Shown: piece by piece, positions 49,940 through 60,699 of the stretch
Layout: the number at the start of each line of letters is the position of its first letter
Position numbering within the stretch: the first letter of the stretch is position 1
Source: Chthoniobacter flavus Ellin428
Lineage (GTDB): Bacteria > Verrucomicrobiota > Verrucomicrobiia > Chthoniobacterales > Chthoniobacteraceae
Length of the DNA: 64,000 bases
Direction of reading: 5' to 3'
NCBI RefSeq assembly: GCF_000173075.1
Contig: NZ_ABVL01000023.1
Span: forward strand, 1 to 64,000
The notes under the pieces: generated by a model
Told to the model about the DNA's origin: nothing
Database searches by the model: none
The model's input: only the letters and a program-made list of their open reading frames with translations
Translations under genes and position numbers: made by a program

Positions 49940-50022
49940 GGGCGGCGATCTTCGCCGTCGGCGGGGGCGATGGGAGTTATGGGAGTCCTATACCTCCTAT
50001 TCTTCCCATTCCTCCTATTTGT
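49940..50022. repeat. dispersed 20-mer plus inverted nonamer array
   Basis: The 20-base GGGCGGCGATCTTCGCCGTC at 49940-49959 (with an imperfect internal GGCGATCTTCGCC dyad) repeats the copy at 24397-24416. It is followed by TGGGAGTTA, TGGGAGTCC (49971-49988) and the nonamers CCTATACCT, CCTATTCTT, CCCATTCCT, CCTATTTGT (49987-50022), again in inverted arrangement. Confidence 0.7.
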
Positions 50023-50067
50023 CGAGCGGTGCGCCGTCATCTTTGAGACGCGCAGAGGTTTGTCGAC

Positions 50068-50775
50068 ATGCGAATGCAGGACATGAAAGACTCTGCTCGC
50101 ATCCAGGAGGAGGAGCTATCCTTTACCAGTGGCGGCCGAAGAATTGGCATCCAGGCATGGCGTAGCCAGCGGGCGTATTCGCCGGCGGTGCTCGTCTTGC
50201 GTGGTGCCGGCGGAGCGGACGCCGGGAACCGCTACATCTCGCACATGGGGCGCGCCGTCGCGACGCAAGGGTTCGACACTTTCCTCGTGGAGTATTTCGA
50301 CCGGACGGGAACTACGTACGCCACCGAGACACTCATCAAGACGAATGGGCCGGCCTGGCTGGAGACGATTCACGACGCGATCGATTTCCTTTCGTCTCGA
50401 GAGGATGTCGATACCGAGCACATCGGCATGTTTGGCTATTCGCTCGGCGGCTACCTCGCCGTGGCGCAGGCCGCGCGGGACGAGCGTGTCAAAGCCATCG
50501 TGGAACTCGCGGGTGGCGTCGATGCGGAGACGGCCGCGGGCGTGCGGCGGTTGCCGCCGATGTTGATCGTGCATGGCCGCGAGGATCAGCGTGTGTCGTT
50601 TACCAATGCGCTCGAGCTGCAAAGCCTTTGCGAGAAATTACACACGCCGGTGCAGACGCTCTTTCTCCCGGGCGAACGGCATTTACTTTCAGCCGGCGCG
50701 GGCCTGGTCGCCGTCCGGCAGGCGTTGCATTTCTTCGACGCGCACCTTCGGTGCAGCAACGCGGCGCTCTGCTAA
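50068..50775 (+). CDS. dienelactone-hydrolase-like alpha/beta-hydrolase
   Basis: A 235-residue soluble hydrolase of the DLH/COG0412 type. The nucleophile elbow is GYSLGG (Ser about 127, in place of the catalytic Cys of true dienelactone hydrolases), with an acidic partner in LIVHGREDQRVSF (about 170) and a candidate His in LPGERHLL (about 205). The LRGAGGADAGNRYISHMGRAVATQGFDTFLVEYFDRTG segment forms the N-terminal strands. No signal peptide, so cytoplasmic. The C-terminal NAALC end is unusual but likely untouched. Likely a carboxylesterase with unknown natural substrate; monocistronic, downstream of the hybrid kinase. Confidence 0.85.
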   Translation: MRMQDMKDSARIQEEELSFTSGGRRIGIQAWRSQRAYSPAVLVLRGAGGADAGNRYISHMGRAVATQGFDTFLVEYFDRTGTTYATETLIKTNGPAWLETIHDAIDFLSSREDVDTEHIGMFGYSLGGYLAVAQAARDERVKAIVELAGGVDAETAAGVRRLPPMLIVHGREDQRVSFTNALELQSLCEKLHTPVQTLFLPGERHLLSAGAGLVAVRQALHFFDAHLRCSNAALC

Positions 50776-50838
50776 GACCGGCCCCCCGTTTTAACGCAGT
50801 CCACATGAACTTCGTTCAGCACAGTGGATGAAAATGGG

Positions 50839-51030
50839 TTAAGCTGTTACGGGACGTCCTGGCTGGTCCGAGGTCGTAATCTCTGTGGTGTGATAGAACC
50901 TGCAACGCAGTCTGACCCGGGCCTCGCAGTCGAACCACAGATTGTTGCCATGAGCACGCGGAGCAGATTGTCTCCTTAAGCGAGGTCTGGCCAGTCCGGT
51001 CGTTTCCATAACCAAGAAGCCGCCATGCAC
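50839..51030 (-). CDS. possible small ORF, 63 aa, unknown
   Basis: Within the 560-base gap 50776-51335 an ATG at 51030 is preceded by AAGGA with 8-base spacing and opens a 63-residue frame (MHGGFLVMETTGLARPRLRR, NNLWFDCEARVRLRCRFYHT). It has no recognisable family and is Arg-rich. It could be a genuine small protein, a remnant, or chance. The rest of the gap contains the inverted repeat listed at 51095-51258 and nothing else. Confidence 0.25.
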   Translation of the reverse strand: MHGGFLVMETTGLARPRLRRQSAPRAHGNNLWFDCEARVRLRCRFYHTTEITTSDQPGRPVTA

Positions 51031-51094
51031 CTCATCCTTGGTAAACCTCCGTGACGGGTTTTTTCTTCCTCCAATCTATTTTCGGAGCAGAGGA

Positions 51095-51258
51095 CGCCGA
51101 GAACGCAGACGGCCCCAGAGGAAGAGTGAAGTGAAGTGCGCTACGCGTTTTTTTTGGGATCGACATTCGCCGCCGGGTTCCTCGCCGCCGGGTTCCGCGC
51201 TTTTTCATCCTTCCGCCTTCATCCTTTTCTTCCTCTGCGGCCCTCTGCGTTCTCGGCG
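51095..51258. repeat. long inverted repeat, 30-bp arms
   Basis: 51095-51124 (CGCCGAGAACGCAGACGGCC...) is the reverse complement of 51229-51258 with two mismatches; the spacer contains two tandem copies of CGCCGCCGGGTTCC. It lies between convergent hydrolase and rdgB genes and might form a large cruciform. No transposase is present, so it resembles a palindromic intergenic repeat rather than an insertion sequence. Confidence 0.75.
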
Positions 51259-51335
51259 GCTCGCCCATTACCGGCTACCACTATTCCCCACCTCCGCCTC
51301 GGTCCTCTGCGCTTAAATGCAGCAGCGGCAATAGA

Positions 51336-51935
51336 TCAGGCGTTCAATCGTTGCAGAAACTCCCGTGCCTTGGCCAGTGCCCGCGCTCGATGGCTTTCCT
51401 TGTTCTTGGTCTCGGCGGAGAGCTGGCCGAAGGTCTCGCAATATCCCGCAGGCACAAACAGCGAGTCGTAACCGAATCCACCTTCGCCGCGCTCCCGGTT
51501 GATGATCACCCCTTCGACCGCGCCGTCGAAAGTGCCGAGCACAGCGCCATCGCGGGCCACGCACATCACGCAACGGAAACGCGCGGATCGCGCCTTGCCA
51601 CGCACGGAATCGGCGGCGAGTTCGCCGAGGAGCCTGGCGCGGTTGTCGGCGTCGGTCGCCTCTGGCCCGGCGTAGCGCGCGGAGATCACGCCCGGTGCAC
51701 CGCCGAGGGCATCGACCTCAAGGCCGGAATCATCACTCAACACGTAGCTCGGGAAGAGCTGCGAGCCGGCGATGGCTTTGATCGCTGCGTTTTCCGCGAA
51801 GGTCGCCCCCGTCTCCTCGGGCGCGGGGACTTCGGGATGCGCGTTGAGATCGGTCACGTCCCAATCGGCACCGAGGATCGCGCGGATCTCTTCCGTTTTG
51901 TGGGCATTCTTCGTGGCGATGAGGAGACGAGGCAT
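51336..51935 (-). CDS. rdgB: non-canonical purine NTP pyrophosphatase (RdgB/HAM1)
   Basis: A 199-residue housecleaning enzyme that hydrolyses dITP, ITP and XTP to the monophosphates, keeping deaminated purines out of nucleic acids. The chosen start MPRLLIATKNAHKTEEIRAIL is the family N-terminus; the 31 residues upstream in frame overlap the divergent leuS promoter and were rejected. Signature segments: FAENAAIKAIAGSQ, VLSDDSGLEVDALGGAPGVISARYAG (metal and base binding), GKARSARFRCVMCVA and FGYDSLFVPAG, ESHRARALAKAREFL. It is divergent from leuS. Confidence 0.95.
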   Translation of the reverse strand: MPRLLIATKNAHKTEEIRAILGADWDVTDLNAHPEVPAPEETGATFAENAAIKAIAGSQLFPSYVLSDDSGLEVDALGGAPGVISARYAGPEATDADNRARLLGELAADSVRGKARSARFRCVMCVARDGAVLGTFDGAVEGVIINRERGEGGFGYDSLFVPAGYCETFGQLSAETKNKESHRARALAKAREFLQRLNA

Positions 51936-52069
51936 GATGGCTGAGCATGCCGAAGAGGGACGCCGCAAGGCAAGCGGACGGAGACCACGGACCATGAACG
52001 AGGACAACAATATTGCGCTTGCTTGCATCTTGTGGCGACCCCCGCCAGAGTTTCAGCCCTTTTTCCGTC

Positions 52070-54799
<2,730 letters not shown>

Positions 54800-54867
54800 G
54801 GCGAAAAAACCTGCAACTTTATAGGCAGCTTGGGGGTTGTACGACGTTAATCCCTCGTAATCTCCAT

Positions 54868-55908
54868 ATGAAGCTGCCAAAACTTACCCGAAATCAGTGG
54901 GTGCTCGTGGTCCTGTTGCTCCTCCTCACAGGTCAAGTCGTCCATTATTTCTGGACCCATTGGGGGCTCGTCACCGTGCACTCCAAGGGACAGCCGCTCA
55001 GCCAGGTGATTCGGACGATCGAGAAGCAGGGGCACGTCACGATCAAGACCAACATGGACCTGAACAAGGCCGTAGCCATGTGGGTGGACAACGTTTCCGT
55101 CGCGGAGGCCATGGAAACGCTTTCCACGGTCACGGACTCGCGCTGGCAGCTGACCTATTACATCGGGCCGGATAAGAGTTCCGTCTCCAGCGCCCTGGCC
55201 AATTTCACTGCCGGCCAGAAAACCGAAGGCTGGCACCGCCTTTTCGTCCCGCTCCAACCTACGGGCGAGGAGCCGGACGTGCTGCCCGATCCGCGCAAGG
55301 ATACGTGGACGGTCAAAACCATTTCGGATGCGACGTTGCAAGGTTACCTGAAGGAAGCGGCCAAGAATGTGTCCGCCACTTTCTATGTGCCGGAGAATTT
55401 CAATCCGGCGGTGAAAGCGCCGAAGTCGGGCGCGATCACTTCCGCCCTGCCGAAGCTGGTCAGCTCCGCGCATGGCAAATATGAAGAGGTCTTTTTGCTG
55501 CAGGGTTCCGAGCGGCGTGCCGACCGGGGCGAGGATCGCCGTGACCGTGGGGCGGACGATGGCGAGCCGCGTTTTGCCGGTAATTTCGGAGATGGCGGCC
55601 GTGGCCGCGGCGGTTTCGACCGTGACGCCGTGGAGGAGCGCTTCCAAAATGAGATCGCCAAGTTGCCCAAGGCCGAGCACGACGCCCTTGCTGCGGAACA
55701 TGCGCAACGCAAGCAGTTCTTTGATTCGCTCCGCGACATGACGCCCGAGCAGCGGGCCGCCGCGATCCAGCAGATGATGAGCGATCCGACCGTGCAGGAT
55801 AAGATCGATAACGCGAGCAATAACCGCGATTCCCGTCGCACCCCGCAGCAGCGCATTCAGCGCGCCGGCGCCTATCTCGGGCGCATGGCGGCGGCCACCG
55901 GCAAGTAA
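54868..55908 (+). CDS. membrane-anchored STN-like protein with Arg/Gly-rich linker
   Basis: A 346-residue protein with one N-terminal TM helix (QWVLVVLLLLLTGQVVHYFW). Residues about 40-110 look like a secretin/TonB short N-terminal (STN) domain: KGQPLSQVIRTIEKQGHVTIKTNMDLNKAVAMWVDNVSVAEAMETLSTVTDSRWQLTY. A later part (about 120-205) has SDATLQGYLKEAAKNVSATFYVPENF and SALPKLVSSAHGKYEEVFLLQG. Residues 212-255 are Arg/Gly/Asp-rich, and the C-terminus is helical with MTPEQRAAAIQQMM. It is coupled to the next gene (TAATG), a prepilin, suggesting a role in pilus or pseudopilus assembly. Family not otherwise recognised; function inferred from context. Confidence 0.75.
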   Translation: MKLPKLTRNQWVLVVLLLLLTGQVVHYFWTHWGLVTVHSKGQPLSQVIRTIEKQGHVTIKTNMDLNKAVAMWVDNVSVAEAMETLSTVTDSRWQLTYYIGPDKSSVSSALANFTAGQKTEGWHRLFVPLQPTGEEPDVLPDPRKDTWTVKTISDATLQGYLKEAAKNVSATFYVPENFNPAVKAPKSGAITSALPKLVSSAHGKYEEVFLLQGSERRADRGEDRRDRGADDGEPRFAGNFGDGGRGRGGFDRDAVEERFQNEIAKLPKAEHDALAAEHAQRKQFFDSLRDMTPEQRAAAIQQMMSDPTVQDKIDNASNNRDSRRTPQQRIQRAGAYLGRMAAATGK

Positions 55909-56522
55909 TGAAGCGTCCTATGTTGCAGTCATCCAAGAATCGCGGCTTCACGCTCATCGAGTTGCTGTGCGTCATTGCCATCATCGCCATCCTGGCCGGG
56001 ATTCTCATGCCGGTGGTGCAGAACATGACCACCAAGGCGTACGATACGAAGTGCATGAACAACCTGCGGCAGATTGGCGTCTCGGCCAATGCCGCGGCCA
56101 CGGATAACGACAACGTCTACCCGATCGTGGAGATCGATCCCAGTGGCAACGTGGTCTCGGATGCCTTGGGCGTTCCGGCCAAGCCGATTGATCAGGCGTT
56201 GGCGCCCTATGGCATCACTCCGGTCAATCTCCAGTGCCCGGCCGATTTGAGGGGCCCGAACTTATACGCGCAGATGACCCCGCACTCGAGCTACATGTGG
56301 TCTCCCTATTCCGAGGATAACAACGAAAACACGCCGTCGATTCTCTCCCGGCGCCGCGGCGTCCTCATGCAGATTCCGCCTTCGCGTCTCCAGTTGTGCA
56401 CCGACTGGAGCGCGGTGCATTACGCCTCGGACGGGAACGTCGGCGCGGGCAAAATGATCTACGCTTTGTACGCCGACGGCCACGTGCGGACCTCCCGGCG
56501 GGCGAAAATGCCCAAGAAGTAG
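55908..56522 (+). CDS. prepilin-like protein (type II secretion/DUF1559-like)
   Basis: A 204-residue prepilin with class III leader KNRG|FTLIELLCVIAIIAILAGILMPVV (cleavage after Gly13, Glu at +5) and a hydrophobic helix. The remainder carries NLRQIGVSANAAATDNDNVYP and the C-terminal ALYADGHVRTSRR, the xxDGHV signature seen in the large family of planctomycete-verrucomicrobial pseudopilins. Its start codon overlaps the stop of the STN-like gene (TAATG), so they are translated together. It likely forms part of a secretion pseudopilus in the periplasm. The second prepilin in this window; no ATPase or secretin is nearby. Confidence 0.88.
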   Translation: MKRPMLQSSKNRGFTLIELLCVIAIIAILAGILMPVVQNMTTKAYDTKCMNNLRQIGVSANAAATDNDNVYPIVEIDPSGNVVSDALGVPAKPIDQALAPYGITPVNLQCPADLRGPNLYAQMTPHSSYMWSPYSEDNNENTPSILSRRRGVLMQIPPSRLQLCTDWSAVHYASDGNVGAGKMIYALYADGHVRTSRRAKMPKK

Positions 56523-56633
56523 CGCCTTGGGAAATGGCTTGCGAATCGAACTGATCTTCGCCTAGCGGTCCGATAAGGGGCATCGTGCAACGGCGTTGCA
56601 GCGTACGGGTTTTGCTGCTAACACTCCGACCGC

Positions 56634-56960
56634 ATGCCCACCGCTCCTCAAAACCAGACCGGAATCCTCGCGCTGGAGGGGGAAATCGATTTGCATCGGT
56701 CTCCGCAGGTCAAGGAGACGCTGGAACCGCTCGTCTCGCAGAAAGTGCCCCGCATCCTCGTGGACTTTTCGCAGGTCACTTACATCGATAGCTCAGGCCT
56801 CGCGACGATGATCGAGACGCTGCAGCGCATCCAAAGTTACGGCGGAAAGTTTGCCATGTTTGGCCTGCGCGACAGCGTGCGCAACATCTTCGAGATCGCT
56901 CGACTCGACCAGATCTTCAGCATCTATCCCGACCAGGCCACCGCTGTCGCGGGGACGTAG
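56634..56960 (+). CDS. STAS-domain anti-sigma-factor antagonist
   Basis: A 108-residue single-domain STAS protein of the SpoIIAA/RsbV group. It binds an anti-sigma factor (switch kinase) and is inactivated by phosphorylation. ILALEGEIDLHRSPQVKETLEPL and VPRILVDFSQVTYIDSSGLATMIETLQRIQSYGGKFAMFGLRDSVRNIFEIARLDQIFSIYP include the phosphorylatable serine in DSSGL (Ser53 or Ser54). The anti-sigma kinase and PP2C phosphatase that normally accompany it are not adjacent. It overlaps by few bases with the end of the convergent peroxiredoxin gene region and stands alone. Confidence 0.9.
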   Translation: MPTAPQNQTGILALEGEIDLHRSPQVKETLEPLVSQKVPRILVDFSQVTYIDSSGLATMIETLQRIQSYGGKFAMFGLRDSVRNIFEIARLDQIFSIYPDQATAVAGT

Positions 56961-56967
56961 AATTTGC

Positions 56968-57477
56968 TTACTTCAGCGTATCGAGCGCCTTGTTCACCTC
57001 GGCGACATGCGTCCCCGGCGAGACACTCAGGTCGCGCCAGACGATCTTGCCTTCCTTCACGAGGAAGGACTGCCGCTTGGCAAACCCGAGGAACGTCGGC
57101 ACGCCAAAGGCTTTCGCCACGGCGCCATCGGAATCGGCCACCAGCACGAACGGCAAATGGTATTTGTCCCGGAACTTCTTTTGCGCGTCGGGCTGGTCCT
57201 CGCTCACTCCGAGGATCTGCAAACCGCGCGCCTTCAATCCATCGAACGAGTCGCGCAGGCTGCACGCTTCCTTGGTGCAGCCCGGGGTGTCGGCTTTGGG
57301 ATAGAAATAAACGAGGGTCACCCCCTTGCTGTAGTAATCCGCGAAATGCACCGGTTGGCCGGCTTCATCGGGAGCCGTGACCGCTGGAGCCGGCGCCCCG
57401 ATATCGATGGCAGCGGCAGTTTTCAGTCCTAGAAAAGCGAGAAACGACATATAACGAACGAGATGCGAGATCTTCAT
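56968..57477 (-). CDS. exported peroxiredoxin, PrxQ/BCP type
   Basis: A 169-residue thiol peroxidase with a predicted signal peptide (ISHLVRYMSFLAFLGLKTAAA), so probably periplasmic. The peroxidatic Cys67 lies in YPKADTPGCTKEACSLRDSF and the resolving Cys72 is five residues later, the atypical 2-Cys arrangement of PrxQ/BCP. Further family parts are VYFYPKADT, GVSEDQPDAQKKFRDKYHLPFVLVADSDGAVAKAFGV and FLVKEGKIVWRDLSVSPGTHVAEV. It reduces hydroperoxides with thioredoxin-type donors. The extension to 57600 was rejected. Divergent from the desaturase gene at 57668, whose products are peroxide-sensitive unsaturated lipids; this link is only inferred. Confidence 0.92.
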   Translation of the reverse strand: MKISHLVRYMSFLAFLGLKTAAAIDIGAPAPAVTAPDEAGQPVHFADYYSKGVTLVYFYPKADTPGCTKEACSLRDSFDGLKARGLQILGVSEDQPDAQKKFRDKYHLPFVLVADSDGAVAKAFGVPTFLGFAKRQSFLVKEGKIVWRDLSVSPGTHVAEVNKALDTLK

Positions 57478-57667
57478 TACGTTTATACTGCGGATGACAG
57501 CAACTTTTGGATGCGTCGCCGGAGCGGAATCGAATGGGCGCAAGCCGGTGAACAAAATTTTCCGCGCATCCAAAGCGAGATGTCGGGCGCAGAAGATCAA
57601 CGTGGCTGATCAATTTCCTGCTTCATCCGCGACTCTCCTGCCTCTCGCTCGTCGGGCGCTCATCACC

Positions 57668-58600
57668 ATGCGCCAGTGGGTGGACTCCGATTATTTCCCC
57701 GAAGGCCCGGACGCGGTGCGGGAGCGACCGGATCGGTTCGAGTTCCGCCGCTGCCTGCCGTTTCTCTTCCTCCACCTCGGTTGCGTTGCGGTGATCTGGG
57801 TCGGCTGGAGCCCGGTGGCGGTGGCCGTGGCCATGGCGCTTTACCTGGCGCGCATGTTCGCCATCACCGGTTTTTACCATCGCTACTTTTCGCATCGTTC
57901 CTTTCGCACGTCCCGGACGATGCAATTTCTCCTCGCTGTCTTCGGCAATACCGCCATCCAGCGCGGCGCGCTTTGGTGGGCGTCTGTCCACCGCCATCAT
58001 CACAAACACGCCGACCAGGAGCCCGATGTGCATTCTCCCGGCCTGCGCGGTTTCTGGTGGGCGCACATTGGCTGGATGACGAGCAGCAAAAACTTCCCGA
58101 CGAACTACGATTCCATCCGGGATTTTGCACGGTACCCGGAACTCGTCTTCCTCAATCGCTTCGACCTCATCGTGCCGTTGCTTTTCGGTGCCGGCCTCTA
58201 CTTCCTCGGCGCCATCCTGCACGTGCATGCGTCCGTCCTCGGTACCTCCGGCGCGCAGATGTTCGTCTGGGGATTCTTCGTCAGCACGGTCGTCCTTTTG
58301 CACGGCACGCTCTTCATCAACTCCCTGGCCCACGTCTTCGGTTCACGCCGTTTCCAGACCGCGGATGACAGTCGCAACAATCTCGCGCTGGCCGTGATCA
58401 CCCTCGGTGAAGGCTGGCACAATAATCATCACCGCTACATGGGCGCCGCGCGGCAGGGATTCGTCTGGTGGGAAATCGACGTCACTTACTACCTGCTCAA
58501 GCTGCTCTCCTGGGCGGGCTTGGTCTGGGACTTGAAACCCGTCCCTCGCAGCGTGCTCGAGGAAGCGCATCGCCTGCCGGTCGTCCCGGAAGCGGCATAA
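57668..58600 (+). CDS. Delta-9-type acyl-lipid/acyl-CoA desaturase
   Basis: A 310-residue membrane di-iron desaturase introducing a double bond into fatty-acyl chains. The three histidine boxes are HRYFSHR (about residue 70), HRHHHKH (about 107) and HNNHH (about 251), in LGEGWHNNHHRY; TM pairs lie on either side. Starts upstream at 57494 (ATG) and 57602 (GTG) are possible in frame; MRQWVDSDYFPEGPDAVR is chosen because the sequence before it does not look conserved. It is the first gene of a seven- to eight-gene lipid operon (next gene 24 bases on). Divergent from the peroxiredoxin gene. Confidence 0.9.
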   Translation: MRQWVDSDYFPEGPDAVRERPDRFEFRRCLPFLFLHLGCVAVIWVGWSPVAVAVAMALYLARMFAITGFYHRYFSHRSFRTSRTMQFLLAVFGNTAIQRGALWWASVHRHHHKHADQEPDVHSPGLRGFWWAHIGWMTSSKNFPTNYDSIRDFARYPELVFLNRFDLIVPLLFGAGLYFLGAILHVHASVLGTSGAQMFVWGFFVSTVVLLHGTLFINSLAHVFGSRRFQTADDSRNNLALAVITLGEGWHNNHHRYMGAARQGFVWWEIDVTYYLLKLLSWAGLVWDLKPVPRSVLEEAHRLPVVPEAA

Positions 58601-58624
58601 ACACAGGCTTTAACGTCGAACCCC

Positions 58625-59899
58625 GTGCAGACCCTCGCGATCATCGGAACTGGAATCGCCGGCCTTGGGTGCGCGTATTTTCTACGCGAGCGTTTCGATC
58701 TCACGATCTACGAACAGAACGATTACGCCGGTGGGCATACCAATACCATCATCGTCGATGAATGCGGACACGCGGTGCCGATCGACACCGGGTTCATGGT
58801 TTTCAACCATGTCACCTACCCGAATCTCACCCGACTTTTTCGCGAGCTGGATGTCGAGACCAAGCCGACGAGCATGTCCTTCAGCGTGCAGCATGTTCCC
58901 ACCGGCCTGGAGTACAACGGCGGCAGCCTGGATCTCCTCTTCGGTCAGCGGCGCAATCTTTTTCGCCCACGCCACTGGCGCATGCTCGCGCAGATCAATC
59001 GCTTCAACGCCGAAGCGGTATCCGCGCTCGAGGATGCGCGTTTCGCGGAATACACGCTGCGCGATTACGTCGCCGAGCGCGGCTACGGCGAGGACATGCT
59101 GAATTTCTATCTCGTGCCGATGAGCAGTGCGGTGTGGAGCACGCCTCCGGAGAAGATGCTCGATTTTCCTGCCATGACCCTGCTGCGCTTCTGGCACAAC
59201 CACGGCTTCCTCGGCCTGCACACCCAGCACCCCTGGTTCACCGTCACGCATGGCGCGAAAAGCTATGTGGAAAAGATCACTGCGCTCCTGCCCGAGCGGG
59301 TGAAATTGAAGAACGCCGCGATGCAGATTACACGTAACGGAACCAAAGCGTGCGTGGCTTCGAAGGATGGAAACCGGCGCGAATTCGACAAGGTGATCCT
59401 CGCCTGTCACGCCGACCAGTCCCTCGCCTTGCTCGCCGACCCCACCGACATGGAGACGCGTCTGCTGAGCAAATTCCAATATGAGTCGAATATCGCGACG
59501 CTGCACACCGATTGCGCGTTCATGCCAAAGACCGAGCGCTGCTGGGCTTCGTGGAACTATCGCATCGACGCCGGTCCCGATGGGCAGGTCTTGCCGACGA
59601 CGCACTATTGGATGAACAGCCTCCAAGGGCTCTCGCGAAATCGGAACTACTTCGTCTCGCTCAACGCGCACGATCGCATCGCCCCAGAAAAAGTGCTGCG
59701 GCGGATCGAGTACGAACACCCCCTCTTCGATCTCGCGGCTATCGATGCGCAGAAAGAACTGCCGCAACTCAACCGTCTCGCGTCCGGCCAGACGACCTAT
59801 TACGCTGGTGCGTGGTTCAAATACGGCTTCCACGAGGACGGCTTCACCAGCGCGCTGGAATGTGCGCGCGCCGTCACCGGAGAAGCCATCTGGTCATGA
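58625..59899 (+). CDS. FAD-dependent amine-oxidase-like oxidoreductase
   Basis: A 424-residue flavoprotein starting at GTG with the dinucleotide fold TLAIIGTGIAGLGCAYFLRERFDLTIYEQNDYAGGHTNTI. Further segments GFMVFNHVTYPNLTRLFRELDVETKPTSMSFSV and PALTLLRFWHNHGFLGLHTQHPWFTVTHGAKSYV fit the amine-oxidase/protoporphyrinogen-oxidase-like proteins that accompany cyclopropane synthases in many bacteria. Its last bases overlap the next gene (ATGA). In comparable clusters such a protein is thought to take part in redox modification of unsaturated or methylated fatty acids; the exact reaction is not shown by the sequence. Confidence 0.88.
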   Translation: MQTLAIIGTGIAGLGCAYFLRERFDLTIYEQNDYAGGHTNTIIVDECGHAVPIDTGFMVFNHVTYPNLTRLFRELDVETKPTSMSFSVQHVPTGLEYNGGSLDLLFGQRRNLFRPRHWRMLAQINRFNAEAVSALEDARFAEYTLRDYVAERGYGEDMLNFYLVPMSSAVWSTPPEKMLDFPAMTLLRFWHNHGFLGLHTQHPWFTVTHGAKSYVEKITALLPERVKLKNAAMQITRNGTKACVASKDGNRREFDKVILACHADQSLALLADPTDMETRLLSKFQYESNIATLHTDCAFMPKTERCWASWNYRIDAGPDGQVLPTTHYWMNSLQGLSRNRNYFVSLNAHDRIAPEKVLRRIEYEHPLFDLAAIDAQKELPQLNRLASGQTTYYAGAWFKYGFHEDGFTSALECARAVTGEAIWS

Positions 59900-60699
59900 A
59901 CTCCTGCCTCTACGAATGCAGTGTCATGCACCATCGGTTGGGGCCGAAGGAACATCACTTCCGCTATCGGATCTTCCTGTTCGCGCTCGATCTGGATGAG
60001 CTCGACACAATTGCCAGGGAGGTGCCGCTCTTCAGCCGCAACCAATGGAATCTCTACGCCTTTCGAGACCGCGACCATCTGACCCTTCCGGGCGGCGAAG
60101 CGACCTCCGCGCGCGAAAACCTCATCACTTATCTCGCGCAGCACGACATCTCATTTCCCGCGGACGGACGCATTACCCTCGTCACGTTGCCGCGCGTGCT
60201 CGGCTACATCTTCAATCCGGTCTCCTTCTACTTCTGCCACGATGCCACCGGCGCGCCGCTCTGCGCGGTGGTCGAGGTGGGCAATACCTTCGGTGAGATG
60301 AAGCCGTATTTCCTGCGCGAGCCGTCCGGCAAAAATGCCTTCCGGCTCATCACCCCGAAACACTTCTACGTCTCGCCATTCTCCGCGCTCGATCTCGCCT
60401 TCGATTTCAAGCTCCACGTCCCCGGAGATCAGTTGGAAATCCACATCGACGATCGCGAAGGCGAACGCCGTGTGTTGCTCAGCTCGCTGACCGGAAAACG
60501 CGCGCCGCTCACCACGGCACAGCTTGCGTGGTTCACGCTCAAGTATCCGCTCATCACCTTGAGGGTCATCTTCCTCATCCACTGGCACGCCCTCCTCCTG
60601 TGGAGGCAACGCCTGCCGTGGTATCGCAAAGCCGATCGCCGCGATCTGCAGCGCGATGTCCTCCGTCCGCACGCCTCTCTCGCCGCCAAAGCGCCATGA
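59896..60699 (+). CDS. DUF1365-family protein
   Basis: A 267-residue protein with typical DUF1365 beginnings (NSCLYECSVMHHRLGPKEHHFRYRIFLFALDLDEL) and the central ITLVTLPRVLGYIFNPVSFYFCHDATGAPLCAVVEVGNTFGEMKPYFL, then FYVSPFSALDLAFDFKLHVPGDQLEIHIDDREG and a C-terminal hydrophobic segment (LITLRVIFLIHWHALLLW). DUF1365 genes almost always stand between an FAD oxidoreductase and a CFA synthase, as here (both joints are ATGA overlaps). The function is unknown; a lipid-binding or accessory role in the cyclopropane/methyl-fatty-acid pathway is likely from context. Confidence 0.92.
   Translation: MNSCLYECSVMHHRLGPKEHHFRYRIFLFALDLDELDTIAREVPLFSRNQWNLYAFRDRDHLTLPGGEATSARENLITYLAQHDISFPADGRITLVTLPRVLGYIFNPVSFYFCHDATGAPLCAVVEVGNTFGEMKPYFLREPSGKNAFRLITPKHFYVSPFSALDLAFDFKLHVPGDQLEIHIDDREGERRVLLSSLTGKRAPLTTAQLAWFTLKYPLITLRVIFLIHWHALLLWRQRLPWYRKADRRDLQRDVLRPHASLAAKAP

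Noticed and set aside
56634..56960. Partner-switching module with anti-sigma kinase
   Set aside because: Only the STAS antagonist is present; neither flanking gene is a kinase, phosphatase or sigma factor.
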